Below, in pieces: positions 23,583 through 32,784 of a stretch of DNA of 64,000 bases. Under the pieces are notes generated by a model, which was given only the letters and a program-made list of their open reading frames with translations, made no database searches and was not told the origin of the DNA. Position 1 is the first letter of the stretch; each line of letters starts with the position of its first letter. A program made the translations under genes and the position numbers. Origin of the DNA: Prevotella sp. (GTDB taxonomy: Bacteria > Bacteroidota > Bacteroidia > Bacteroidales > Bacteroidaceae); the NCBI GenBank assembly GCA_016287755.1, contig JAEEWT010000008.1, forward strand, positions 62,001 to 126,000, written 5' to 3'.

Positions 23583-26210
23583 TTACTTCACCTTAATGGT
23601 TTCCTTACCCACCTTCAGGATGTAAACCTGATTGTTCATGAGCGGCAACTGGATTGTTGAGCCGTCAGACTTGATCTGCTTGATGAGCATACCCTGCAGG
23701 TTGTATAAGGTAACATCGGTGCCAGCGGGTACACCGCTCACGCTAAGCATGTGGTTGGCAACGCTCCATCTCCAGCTCCTTGCATCCACATTGGTGATAC
23801 CTGTTTGGTTACCAAGGACAGCCTTGATGGCCAGACTCTTGCATGCTGGTACATTAAAGGTATAGATGGCTCCTTCTACGTGGTCTGTTGTAACAGCTCC
23901 ATTAGAGGCGGTCTTCTCAATGTCCCATCCTGTCACAAACGGTTCAACTTCGGTCTTACCCTCTAAGGTAATCTGCTGGTTGAGGAACAACTTTCCGTCG
24001 AAGACACCCTTTGTAAGCTTGATGTCGTTGATGATGGTTTCATCAGGCAGGTCGGTGATACTCTTATTGATAGTTACAGGAATAGCATCAACACCATTCA
24101 GGTACTTGGCACTGAGATACTGAAGGAAGTAATCTGTACGGGGAAGGTGTACGATGGTGGTCTCTTGGCCACCGCCACCGCCGCCCCAACCTGGCCAGCC
24201 GCCCCAGCCGCCCCAGCCTTGCTGCTTTTCTTCGTAGCCGGCGAGCCATTTCTTGGCGTTCTCGAATTTGTTCAGAATATCGTTGTAGTTATTACCCCAA
24301 CTATTATATTTGTCGCGATGTGCCACAAACTCATCCAGAGCTTCTTCCAGAATAGCATCCATAACAGCACTTGTTCCCTCGGCATTCATGAAGTCGCCCG
24401 TATAGACGCAGCACTTGTCGATGAACATCTTCAACATTTCCGGATTCTCCATCATGTTCCTGAACAGACGGGTAGCTGGTTCGGTGAAAGCCCAAGAGTT
24501 ACCGTAATTCCTGGGATTGTAGATCATGTCGATGGTGTTGGAGGAACTGCTGGTTTCATTAAAATTGTAGAGACCAAGTCCGAAGTCGGTATCCTTGACA
24601 ATCGCACGGAATCTCTTAGGCAGATCTACTTTCGCATCTTCGTTGGGACGCCAGAACACGATGTTGTTGCCCGGGAAGTCGATATTGCAGTAGAAGAGGT
24701 TCAGAATCATCACGTTCAGATACTCGCTGACATCTATCCACTGCTCGTATTCTGCCTTGGTATGACCCTTCTCACTGTAGAAATCCTTGAAGGCTTGATA
24801 GAAGACATCGTCGCCTTCCTTCAGCTCCTCGATGAACAGGTCTTGGTTTCCTTGTTGTTCATGGGAGATCTCAATCTCGTCCACATCCTCAAGACCGTCG
24901 TAGTTACTGTAGATATTGTCCTCGTTGGAACGCTCACGGATGTTGAGCATACCCATATACTCGCCGTTGATGTAGAGGACGGCTGAGTGACCAGCCTGCC
25001 AGTCGAGGTCAACATTCGGACCCATGGTACGCTGGATGATGAGATCACGGAAGTACATGTCGGAGAAGTCGTTACCGCCATCGCGCAGGGAGAACGACTT
25101 GAACTGATTCACACCCGGTTTCTGGTCTGGGAAGAACTCATATTCAAAACGCTTGTGGTCGGGGTCAAAACGCTTGTTGGCATAGAACACCATTGACTTC
25201 AAGGCATTCGAACGTGACTGTCCACCTTGGATACGGGTCTCGCCGGGCTGGTTGATGGCACTTGGCTCACCTTCGGCGGGGAAGAATTCTATATTGACAG
25301 GACGACGCCAGTCGTGTGTCTTCTTATCTTCCTTGCTGTTGTTGTTGGCGAAAAGACCAATATCCCTGGCGTTCAGATACTTATCGTTAGTCTGAACAGA
25401 GAAGATAGGAATGGTGAATTCTCTGGGGTGGAAGATATACGACTGGGCAGTGCTCATCGGTGAGAGCCAGCCATCACAGAATACCTTGGCACGAATCACC
25501 TTTGTCTTGGTGATACTGATGGGCTGTGTATATTTTGTGGATTGACTTGTCGGCTCACTACCATTCGTGGTATAGGTGATATAAGCACCTTCGGGAGCAC
25601 CTTCAGGCAGACTCAGTTCGAGGTTGATGGCAGCATTACCGGAAGTGACATGACCCGGTTCGCTGAATACAGGAGCACCTAAGATATGCTTGGCGTTGCA
25701 AATCTCGCCTGTATTGGTCTTACCTGGTGTCGGTGTGAGCTGATAGCCCCACTCGTTAGCACCATCGGTCTTACGACCGAATGCGATATCGGGTGCAGGC
25801 ATCTTGACCATGGGTTTGTCATCAATATAAGGAAGACTGTCAACTACCTCTTTGTTATTAAAGAGATAAACGGTACATCCCTTACCTGACTCCAGACGGA
25901 AATCGGCGTGAAGACGGTTGTTCTCTTTTCCTTCCTTGTCGCAGTAGATAATTGCATATCCCTTTGCCGCAACGGTCTTGTCGGGCAACTGCCAAGCTTT
26001 CTTTTCCTTGTTCTTGTTGCAGATCTTGTAGTCTTTGAGGTTGATAGCCTCATCGCCACTGTTGTACAGTTCTACCCAAGAGTCTGGAAACTCTTTGATG
26101 TCATCCATGATGCACTCGACATTCGACTGCATGATTTCGTTGATAATAAGTTGTGCATGAGCACTGTAGGTGCTAGCAATGAATAATGCCAGCGTTAATA
26201 ATTTCTTCAT
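23583..26210 (-). CDS. Lamin-tail / CotH secreted surface protein (2)
   Basis: 875 residues from ATG 26210, where a signal peptide (MKKLLTLALFIASTYSAHA) begins; the 14 codons before it in the open frame are not needed. It has the same order as its paralogue: lamin-tail, chitobiase-type, CotH kinase-like (DTDFGLGLYN, RERSNEDN) and C-terminal sorting-type domain (LYNLQGMLIKQIKSDGST). It differs by an insert in the late CotH region rich in Gly and Trp (GWGGWGGWPGWGGGGGG). The kinase domain would phosphorylate secreted or surface proteins, but the targets are unknown. A strong hairpin at 23515-23552 ends its transcript. Confidence 0.85.
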   Translation of the reverse strand: MKKLLTLALFIASTYSAHAQLIINEIMQSNVECIMDDIKEFPDSWVELYNSGDEAINLKDYKICNKNKEKKAWQLPDKTVAAKGYAIIYCDKEGKENNRLHADFRLESGKGCTVYLFNNKEVVDSLPYIDDKPMVKMPAPDIAFGRKTDGANEWGYQLTPTPGKTNTGEICNAKHILGAPVFSEPGHVTSGNAAINLELSLPEGAPEGAYITYTTNGSEPTSQSTKYTQPISITKTKVIRAKVFCDGWLSPMSTAQSYIFHPREFTIPIFSVQTNDKYLNARDIGLFANNNSKEDKKTHDWRRPVNIEFFPAEGEPSAINQPGETRIQGGQSRSNALKSMVFYANKRFDPDHKRFEYEFFPDQKPGVNQFKSFSLRDGGNDFSDMYFRDLIIQRTMGPNVDLDWQAGHSAVLYINGEYMGMLNIRERSNEDNIYSNYDGLEDVDEIEISHEQQGNQDLFIEELKEGDDVFYQAFKDFYSEKGHTKAEYEQWIDVSEYLNVMILNLFYCNIDFPGNNIVFWRPNEDAKVDLPKRFRAIVKDTDFGLGLYNFNETSSSSNTIDMIYNPRNYGNSWAFTEPATRLFRNMMENPEMLKMFIDKCCVYTGDFMNAEGTSAVMDAILEEALDEFVAHRDKYNSWGNNYNDILNKFENAKKWLAGYEEKQQGWGGWGGWPGWGGGGGGQETTIVHLPRTDYFLQYLSAKYLNGVDAIPVTINKSITDLPDETIINDIKLTKGVFDGKLFLNQQITLEGKTEVEPFVTGWDIEKTASNGAVTTDHVEGAIYTFNVPACKSLAIKAVLGNQTGITNVDARSWRWSVANHMLSVSGVPAGTDVTLYNLQGMLIKQIKSDGSTIQLPLMNNQVYILKVGKETIKVK

Positions 26211-26340
26211 AGATTTTGAGTGTAATATTACATGATTGTTATTTGGTGGCAAAATTACACATATTTTTTATAACAGCATCTTATTTAACGGAAAAAAAAC
26301 TAATAGACGGTTAAAAGTTATAAAAACATAGATAATGAAA

Positions 26341-26371
26341 AAGAGGGTATGCAACTTCTGCATACCCTCTT
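26341..26371 (-). terminator. Terminator of the rng transcript
   Basis: AAGAGGGTATGCA and TGCATACCCTCTT pair over 13 bp with an ACTTC loop; on the minus strand it begins 2 bp after the rng stop and is followed by TTTTTC. Confidence 0.85.
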
Positions 26372-26373
26372 TC

Positions 26374-27948
26374 TTATTTGTTTTCCATCTCCTCGCGCAT
26401 GTCGATGAGTTGCTTCTTGTCATCATAAAACTCGTATTGCAAGAAACCCATCTTCTGCGAGGGAATCACATGTACACCCAGTCCGTAGTTCATCTGCCAC
26501 TTACGCTTCATACTGATGAAGCCCTGATTAATATAGGCAGCCACATACGGGTGGACGTGCAGGTAGAATCGTTTGACGCCAATCTTATTGACCAGGTAGT
26601 CAATCTTCCTTTCGAGCTGGTCAGTGAACAAGATACTCGACTTGATCTTTCCACTGCCGAAACACGTTGGGCAATCCTCTTCAACATTCACGTCCATGGC
26701 AGGACGAACCCTCTGACGGGTAATCTGCATCAAGCCGAACTTGCTCAAAGGCAGGATGTTATGGCGCGCGCGGTCTTTTTGCATGTTCTTGCACATGCGC
26801 TCATAGAGCATCTGGCGGTCTTCTGCCAGGTTCATATCGATGAAGTCAACGATGATGATACCGCCCATATCGCGCAGACGCAACTGACGAGCCAGCTCAT
26901 CGGCGGCACCGAGATTCACTTCCAGGGCATTTCCCTCCTGTCCTTTCTCTGCCCGTGTGCGGTTACCGCTATTCACGTCAACCACGTGCATGGCCTCTGT
27001 ATGCTCAATGATGAGGTAGGCCCCGTGCTTGTAGTTGACTGTCTTGCCGAAGCTCGACTTGATCTGCTTGGTGATGTTGAAGTTGTCAAAGATAGGCACA
27101 TTACCTTTGTAGAGCTTGACGATGCCCGCCTTTTCAGGGGCGATAAGAGTGACATAGTCTTTTACCTCATTGAATACCTGCTCGTCGTTCACGTAGATAT
27201 TTTCGTATGAAGGATTGAACAAGTCGCGCAACAAGGCTACGACCCTGCTGGTCTCCTCATAGACGAGCTGTGGGCGTGAGGTGGTTTTCTGTACTTTGGT
27301 AATGGCTTCCTCCCAACGCTTTAGAAGGATTTTAAGCTCAGTGTCGAGTTCGGCAACACGCTTGCCCTCTGCTACTGTGCGTACGATGACGCCAACATTC
27401 TTGGGCTTGATGCTCTGGATGAGCTGCTTGAGGCGTGCCCGCTCTTCACCGCTTTTGATTTTTGAGGAAACAGAGACTTTGTCGTTGAAAGGAACCAACA
27501 CGAGATAACGGCCTGCAAAACTCAATTCCGCCGTTAGTCGGGGTCCTTTTGTGGAAATGGGTTCTTTGACAATCTGCACCAGTACCTCCTGATCTTTCTG
27601 CAGGGTGGTGGCCACACTGCCGTCTTTCTTCAGATCGGGTAGGCGTGATGCCTTGGCAAATGGGTAAAGTCTCTTCCTATCGCTCTGTACCTGTTTGAGA
27701 TACTTCTCGTAGGAACTGAATTGATTTCCTAGGTCAAGATAATGCAGAAAAGCGTCCCGTTCATAACCTACATCCACAAAACTGGCATTCAGTCCCGCCA
27801 TCAGTTTCTTTACTTTGGCGATGTAGATGTTTCCGACAGCGAAAGATGCTGAGCGAGGCTCAGTCTGGTACTCCACCAGGTTCTTATCTTCCAGCAGGGC
27901 AATTGAGATATCTTTCTGTCGGACGTCAATTACAACTTCGCTGGTCAT
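26374..27948 (-). CDS. rng: Ribonuclease G/E family endoribonuclease
   Basis: 524 residues, RNase G-sized; there is no long C-terminal scaffold as in RNase E. The N-terminus starts the RNase G/E fold with an S1 RNA-binding domain (VGNIYIAKVKKLMAGLNASF). Catalytic acids lie in VVDVNSG and GGIIIVDFIDM, and the Zn-link CPTCFGSGK that joins the dimer halves is present. It processes rRNA and degrades mRNA from 5' monophosphate ends. It is the last gene after HU and the small COX24-like gene on this strand. A strong terminator follows directly. Confidence 0.9.
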   Translation of the reverse strand: MTSEVVIDVRQKDISIALLEDKNLVEYQTEPRSASFAVGNIYIAKVKKLMAGLNASFVDVGYERDAFLHYLDLGNQFSSYEKYLKQVQSDRKRLYPFAKASRLPDLKKDGSVATTLQKDQEVLVQIVKEPISTKGPRLTAELSFAGRYLVLVPFNDKVSVSSKIKSGEERARLKQLIQSIKPKNVGVIVRTVAEGKRVAELDTELKILLKRWEEAITKVQKTTSRPQLVYEETSRVVALLRDLFNPSYENIYVNDEQVFNEVKDYVTLIAPEKAGIVKLYKGNVPIFDNFNITKQIKSSFGKTVNYKHGAYLIIEHTEAMHVVDVNSGNRTRAEKGQEGNALEVNLGAADELARQLRLRDMGGIIIVDFIDMNLAEDRQMLYERMCKNMQKDRARHNILPLSKFGLMQITRQRVRPAMDVNVEEDCPTCFGSGKIKSSILFTDQLERKIDYLVNKIGVKRFYLHVHPYVAAYINQGFISMKRKWQMNYGLGVHVIPSQKMGFLQYEFYDDKKQLIDMREEMENK

Positions 27949-27968
27949 TTCTGCTTTTCTTGTTTACC

Positions 27969-27998
27969 ATAAGAGCAAGTATGGTTACTTGCTCTTAT
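27969..27998 (-). terminator. Perfect hairpin over the COX24-like stop codon
   Basis: ATAAGAGCAAGTA and TACTTGCTCTTAT form a perfect 13-bp stem with a TGGT loop. It includes the last codons and the stop (27985-27987) of the small gene and lies between it and rng. There is no U-run, so it may be a partial terminator or an RNA-stability element. Confidence 0.6.
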
Positions 27999-28074
27999 GA
28001 CGATTCTTTCTTAATCTCTTCTTACGCTTGTGCGTGGCCATCTTGTGACCCTTTTTCTTTTTTCCGTTTGGCAT
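27985..28074 (-). CDS. 29-residue basic protein, AURKAIP1/COX24 type
   Basis: A 29-codon frame starts ATG CCA AAC GGA at 28074 and ends TAA at 27985-27987. The product, MPNGKKKKGHK then MATHKRKKRLRKNRHKSK, is almost entirely Lys, Arg and His. It matches the short conserved Bacteroidetes protein annotated as AURKAIP1/COX24 domain, related to mitoribosomal mS38, and is therefore likely to bind rRNA in the small subunit. The frame is too short for normal ORF calls. It lies between HU and rng on the same strand. The stop codon is inside a perfect hairpin. Confidence 0.8.
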   Translation of the reverse strand: MPNGKKKKGHKMATHKRKKRLRKNRHKSK

Positions 28075-28135
28075 AATTAAATGAATTAATGATGATTATT
28101 ACGTATGTCTTGATTGCAGGCAACATCTACCTGAT

Positions 28136-28417
28136 TTACTCTCCCTTCATCTTTGCCACGAAGCTCTTAGCCGGCTTGAAGCTGGGGAAGTCATGTGCTG
28201 CAATGACAATGGTCGTGTTCTTGGAGATGTTACGGGCGGTCTTCTCAGCACGATGCTTCACGATGAAGCTGCCGAAGCCGCGCAGATAAACGTTTTCCTT
28301 CTTCTCCAGAAGACTGTCTTTGATGATCTCCATGAATGCTTCTACGGATGCTGAAGCATCCTTGCGAGCGATACCCGTTTTAGCAACGATCTCTTCAATA
28401 ATTTCTGCTTTTGTCAT
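28136..28417 (-). CDS. HU/IHF-family DNA-binding protein
   Basis: 93 residues. The HU fold is clear: MTKAEIIEEIVAKTGIARKDA helices, then VYLRGFGSFIVKHRAEKTARN, the start of the DNA-binding arm, though the arm tip reads ISKNTTIVIAAHD rather than the RNPxT of typical HU. The protein bends and compacts DNA. It has a good promoter at 28460-28490 and heads a probable transcript with the COX24-like gene and rng. The weak arm motif is a feature of one Bacteroidetes HU subgroup, as far as I can tell. Confidence 0.9.
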   Translation of the reverse strand: MTKAEIIEEIVAKTGIARKDASASVEAFMEIIKDSLLEKKENVYLRGFGSFIVKHRAEKTARNISKNTTIVIAAHDFPSFKPAKSFVAKMKGE

Positions 28418-28459
28418 ATCTTTTGAATGATTAAAAGTTGTTCTTACTCATTTCGGACT

Positions 28460-28490
28460 GCAAAGATACAAGTTTTCTGTGTGATACAAA
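28460..28490 (-). promoter_or_regulatory. Promoter of the HU gene
   Basis: On the minus strand TTTG (28490-28487), 19 nt and TATCTTTG (28467-28460), followed by C. The HU start is 42 nt downstream. Confidence 0.65.
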
Positions 28491-28515
28491 AATTTATTTG
28501 TGTTTTTTTGCAAAT

Positions 28516-30189
28516 TTACTTAGAATATTTCTCAATCAGGCCGTCTGCTTGCGGATTTCCTAACTCTTTTGCTTTCTGCAAGTTAGCAATTCCTTCTGCT
28601 TGCCTTCCCTTTTTGATCTGTGCAAGTCCTAACAATAGGTAGCCGTCGCTGTATTCCGGCGCTACCTTCGTACACTGCTCAGCAGACAGCAAAGCTTGGT
28701 CAACAAGATTCACACGAAGTTGCAGGGAAGCCATCTCTGCAATGTAGGTAGCTTCTTCCGGGGCGAGGATGATGGCACGGGCAATATCCGTGAGTGCCTG
28801 CTGGTATAGATGACCCTTTACCTCGGCTTGTTCGCGGATGTAATAGAAATTGGCATTCACCCTGCCTTGCACCAAGTACTCATATCGGGAGTAATCGAAA
28901 ACGGCCTGACGGAAACTGTCAACTTGTTCGTATGCCGTTGCACGCGCCAGGAAATAAGGTGCAGCACTGATGATCTGCAGGGAGTCGGTGGTATTGATGG
29001 CACTGTCGAGCAGGGCAATCACCTCTGTTGCCGGAGCATCGAGCATCTGCTTGCATCGTGCAGCCTCATAGAGCAGCTCTGGATTCCTATAGTCTTTGTC
29101 CTGATAAAGCGACATGAACATATCGTAAGCTTCCTGATAGGCTTTCTTCGAGAAGGTGATCTGCGCCATCAGATGACGGTAGTGCGCCTGCGGTGAGAGG
29201 GTATAGGCTTCGTTAAGTTCTTCCATGGCCTTGTCGATTGTCCATTTCTCGTAGGCGGGATTGGGCTGGTTGACCAGCTTGTCGTAGATTAACTTTCCAT
29301 AATAGTAATGACCCTCGTCTTTCTTTTCTGCTTGTTTAATGGCACTCTCCATGGTCTTGGCCGCCTCGTCGAACCGGTTCTGACGTATCAGCAGGCGAGC
29401 CCGAGCATCATAACCGTCGAGCTGAGTGGGGAAAAGCTGACAGAAATCGTCGATGGCGGCCACATATTTGAGGGAGTCACCGCTTTGTCCTGTCATCATC
29501 AGTAACACCTGAGCCTGTGTCAGATCGGTGGGCATGGCGATGGGAATACCTATTTGTCGGATGTCCGCATTGTTCAGTGAAAGACCGTTCAGCGTCAGAC
29601 TATTGATGAAACGTGCATCTGTGGCATGGGTGTCGAAGGTGGTGTTGCTCACCTGCAGAATACCAATCACCTCGCCGTTGTCATTGACAAACGGACAAGC
29701 GATGGCATTGTCGGGCGCATTCATGCCGAAGATATAATAAGCATACTTATCCATGAAGGTCTCCACACTCTTCACGGTAGTGCCAGTAATCTCCGGGTTC
29801 TTCACAGCGTAGCCTACCAGCCAGGCATGAGCACCCGTTGATAGGGAAGAGGAGGCCATCGGGGCTGGGGTGGTCTTTCCATTAACACGGAAACGTGCCA
29901 CATTGTAAATATCATTGATACCCAGCATACGGGTCACCTCCATCTTGTTACCTTTCTGGTCGATGACCACAGCCTTGGCAGCACCACGGAAAGGAGTGAG
30001 GTCGCTGACTGCCTCACCATCGTTGCCGACAAAGACACCATGGGATGAGGCGAGTAGGGAGCCGTCAGCGCGGAACGTGGTAAGCGAGAACACGCTCTTG
30101 GCGACGTTCTTGACGGCTGCTGATTGTGCCATGACGGCTGTATTACAAAACATAACGGCCGAAGCCAGTAATATTCTCAGTCTTTTCAT
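28516..30189 (-). CDS. Trypsin-like pseudoprotease fused to TPR repeats
   Basis: 557 residues with a signal peptide (MKRLRILLASAVMFCNTAVMA). Residues about 25-230 follow the two-barrel trypsin/DegP layout, with SSHGVFVGNDGEAVSD and FVNDNGEVIGIL at the expected places. The three catalytic sites do not hold: the TNxHV His segment reads SDLTPF, DLAVL reads NVARF, and GNSGGP reads NAIACP. It is therefore probably not a protease. The C-terminal 320 residues are tetratricopeptide repeats. A periplasmic scaffold or binding role is likely. It overlaps recN by 4 bp and belongs to the dnaN-recN transcript. Confidence 0.75.
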   Translation of the reverse strand: MKRLRILLASAVMFCNTAVMAQSAAVKNVAKSVFSLTTFRADGSLLASSHGVFVGNDGEAVSDLTPFRGAAKAVVIDQKGNKMEVTRMLGINDIYNVARFRVNGKTTPAPMASSSLSTGAHAWLVGYAVKNPEITGTTVKSVETFMDKYAYYIFGMNAPDNAIACPFVNDNGEVIGILQVSNTTFDTHATDARFINSLTLNGLSLNNADIRQIGIPIAMPTDLTQAQVLLMMTGQSGDSLKYVAAIDDFCQLFPTQLDGYDARARLLIRQNRFDEAAKTMESAIKQAEKKDEGHYYYGKLIYDKLVNQPNPAYEKWTIDKAMEELNEAYTLSPQAHYRHLMAQITFSKKAYQEAYDMFMSLYQDKDYRNPELLYEAARCKQMLDAPATEVIALLDSAINTTDSLQIISAAPYFLARATAYEQVDSFRQAVFDYSRYEYLVQGRVNANFYYIREQAEVKGHLYQQALTDIARAIILAPEEATYIAEMASLQLRVNLVDQALLSAEQCTKVAPEYSDGYLLLGLAQIKKGRQAEGIANLQKAKELGNPQADGLIEKYSK

Positions 30190-31856
30190 ATCTTCTTGGA
30201 TTGTTTCAAGAGTTCCTTGGCATGGACAACGGCAGCTTCAGTAACATTACTGCCGCTCAGCATCTGGGCGATCTCCTGCACGCGTTCCTCTTCCTGAAGA
30301 AGCTGCATGTGAGAGATGGTGCCTTGCTGACTCTCTTCTTTATATACTTTATAATGTGTCGTTCCTAAGGCGGCAATCTGCGGCAGGTGCGTGATACTGA
30401 TCACCTGTCGGTCGGCTGCACCCATCTCCTGCATGATCTTTGCCATCATCTCGGCAGTCTTACCGCTCACACCTGTATCGATCTCGTCGAAGATGATGGT
30501 GGGCAGTTTGACGGCTCCACTAATCATTGCCTTCAGGGATAGCATCACACGGGCAATCTCACCACCGGAGGCTACCTCGCTGACGGGTAATAGCGGGGTA
30601 CTGGTATTGGCGCTGAACAGGAAGGTGATACGGTCGGCTCCGTCATCTGATAGCTCCTTCGGTGCTTGTTGTACCTCGAAGCGCACATGGGGAATACCTA
30701 AGGGAACGAGTCGTTTCAACATCTCCTTCTCGATTTTGCGGGCCGCTTTCTCACGAAGCTGACTTAACTTCACGGCTGTTTCATTACACTGGTTGAGAAG
30801 GGCGGTTTCCTTTGCTTGGAGATTCTTTAACTCATCCTCGCTATTGTCTATCCTGTCAAGCTGACCGGCGAGTTCATCCCTGATGGCGATGAGCTGTTCC
30901 ACGGAATCCACATGGTGCTTCTTCTCCAGGGAGTAAATCTGGTCGAGCTTGGTGTGGATGATCTCAAGACGTTGCGGATCGAAATCGAAATCCTCAGCGC
31001 AACTGCTGATTTCGCCGGCAATATCTTTCAGTTCAATGTAACAGCTTTCAGTACGTTCCGCCACATCCAGGATGTCTGGAAAGACCTTTTTAATGGCGTC
31101 CAACGTCTTTGATGCTTCTTTGAGTCGTTCGACAATACCGCCTTCGCCTCTGCTCAGCAGCTGGTCGGCTGCGAAAAGACCACTCTTGATGTCCTCCGCA
31201 TGACTAAGCGTTTCGCGTTCCTGTTCCAATTCCTCCTGAATACCCTCGCTGAGGTTGGCCTCTTTCAGTTCCGACAGTTGGAAGCGCACGAAATCCTGAT
31301 TGTCGTTTGCCTTGTCAATAGCCTCCTGCATCTCCTTGACCGCCTTCTTGGCCGACAGGTACTCTTGATACAGCTGACGGTATCGCTCCAGCTGTTTCTG
31401 GTCGTTGGCAATGATATCCACCACGTTCAGTTGGAAGTCCTCTTCTTGAAGGAGCAGGTTCTGGTGTTGTGAGTGGATGTCCACCAACTGCTGACCCAGC
31501 TGTCGCATCAACGACAATTGTACGGGCGTGTCGTTGATAAAAGCACGACTCTTTCCCGAGGCAGTCAGTTCACGGCGTAAGATACAGTCGGTAGCATCAT
31601 AATCAATCTCATGCTCAGTGAAGAAATCCTCCATCGAATAGCGACTCAGGTCGAAATGTGCCTCGATGATGCAGCGGTCGGCGCCACTTTTAATGGCTTT
31701 CGAGTCAGCCCGCTGTCCAAGTAGGAGGGCGATAGCGCCAAGGATGATGCTCTTTCCTGCACCTGTCTCACCTGTAATGACAGAGAATCCAGGCTGGAAA
31801 GTCATATCCAGCGTATCAATGAGTGTGAAGTTCTTGATGTACAGTTGCTTGATCAT
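30186..31856 (-). CDS. recN: DNA repair protein RecN
   Basis: 556 residues, a typical length for this SMC-like ATPase of double-strand break repair. Walker A GETGAGKSIILGAI is close to the N-terminus, followed by a long coiled-coil core, and the C-terminal ABC signature VASGGEIARVML with Walker B TIIFDEIDTGVSG. The stop overlaps the TPR gene start by 4 bp, and PorD lies 9 bp upstream. The cluster dnaN, exonuclease, PorD, RecN looks like one transcript. Frame intact. Confidence 0.95.
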   Translation of the reverse strand: MIKQLYIKNFTLIDTLDMTFQPGFSVITGETGAGKSIILGAIALLLGQRADSKAIKSGADRCIIEAHFDLSRYSMEDFFTEHEIDYDATDCILRRELTASGKSRAFINDTPVQLSLMRQLGQQLVDIHSQHQNLLLQEEDFQLNVVDIIANDQKQLERYRQLYQEYLSAKKAVKEMQEAIDKANDNQDFVRFQLSELKEANLSEGIQEELEQERETLSHAEDIKSGLFAADQLLSRGEGGIVERLKEASKTLDAIKKVFPDILDVAERTESCYIELKDIAGEISSCAEDFDFDPQRLEIIHTKLDQIYSLEKKHHVDSVEQLIAIRDELAGQLDRIDNSEDELKNLQAKETALLNQCNETAVKLSQLREKAARKIEKEMLKRLVPLGIPHVRFEVQQAPKELSDDGADRITFLFSANTSTPLLPVSEVASGGEIARVMLSLKAMISGAVKLPTIIFDEIDTGVSGKTAEMMAKIMQEMGAADRQVISITHLPQIAALGTTHYKVYKEESQQGTISHMQLLQEEERVQEIAQMLSGSNVTEAAVVHAKELLKQSKKI

Positions 31857-31865
31857 GAGGTCTGA

Positions 31866-32780
31866 CTATTCTTTGATTCGCTCCCAGTAGTTGTTCTGCG
31901 AAGCATTGATGGAGAACAGGATATCATAGATAGCCTCTTTCTCCTTTTGTGTTCCTTTACCTTTATATATATTGGCCAGCTCCTCTTTCTTATAGTCGGT
32001 CCAGATCTGCGGGAGCAGACTCAGCGGACGGTCTTCATGACTCTTCTTCAGGTTCTCCAAAGCGGTACTGATATTTGTCCTGCCGCGCTCCACGTTATTG
32101 GCCATCTCGTCAAGACCAGTACGATAGTAGTCGTATTGTAACTGGCGGAACGGTTTCATAGCCCCTTCCATGTAGTCGTTGATGATGGCGAACCGGTTCC
32201 TGCTGTTGTCAAATGCCTTCCATCCAGGGAAGTTCAGGTTCTGCGCATTATTGGCCAGGTTCAGACACCGCTGCAGGATATCCTCTCCGCCCATGGGGGA
32301 GAAAGAATCAAGATCCATACCAATAATCAGATAGGCATAATAGGCGATGAGGGCAGTCAGCTGGTTGTCGATCTGCTCTTCGTTGAAGTTCAGTTGGTCG
32401 AACTGCGCAAACTGGAAATTGAAGTCAGCATCCCTATTATTATATAAGGTGGTGGTGTACGAAGCATTGAAGACCGGTCTGTTGGCCAGAATCAGTGCCG
32501 TACAGTTGAACAGGTTCTCACTCTGGTCGTATTTCGTAACTGTGATATTGAAGTTACAGTTGATACGTTCATTCTTCTGGAAATGCAGATTGGTCCACTG
32601 TCTGTCGTTGATGAACTGTTCGAGTGTCTGTTGTAGGTTCTCGAAGACGCTGGCATCCGTTCCCTGTATCTGGTTGTGGTTAATGGTAACCTTAGCCAGC
32701 AGCTCCTGTCCTTGTGAGGGCAGGGAGCAAAGGGAGATGAGGGCAAACAGCCAAGTCAGTATCTTCTTTTCCATTGTCAT
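31866..32780 (-). CDS. porD: DUF4835 / PorD-type protein of type IX secretion
   Basis: 304 residues with a signal peptide (MEKKILTWLFALISLCSLPSQG); the start may be the first Met or Met3 (32774). The mature protein matches the DUF4835 pattern: VTINHNQIQGTDASVFENL at the start, the RINCNFNITVTKY segment, and DYYRTGLDEM toward the end. In databases the family is called PorD and is linked to the type IX secretion system of Bacteroidetes; its exact job is not settled. The gene is 4 bp from the exonuclease gene and 9 bp from recN. Confidence 0.85.
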   Translation of the reverse strand: MTMEKKILTWLFALISLCSLPSQGQELLAKVTINHNQIQGTDASVFENLQQTLEQFINDRQWTNLHFQKNERINCNFNITVTKYDQSENLFNCTALILANRPVFNASYTTTLYNNRDADFNFQFAQFDQLNFNEEQIDNQLTALIAYYAYLIIGMDLDSFSPMGGEDILQRCLNLANNAQNLNFPGWKAFDNSRNRFAIINDYMEGAMKPFRQLQYDYYRTGLDEMANNVERGRTNISTALENLKKSHEDRPLSLLPQIWTDYKKEELANIYKGKGTQKEKEAIYDILFSINASQNNYWERIKE

Positions 32781-32784
32781 GTTC

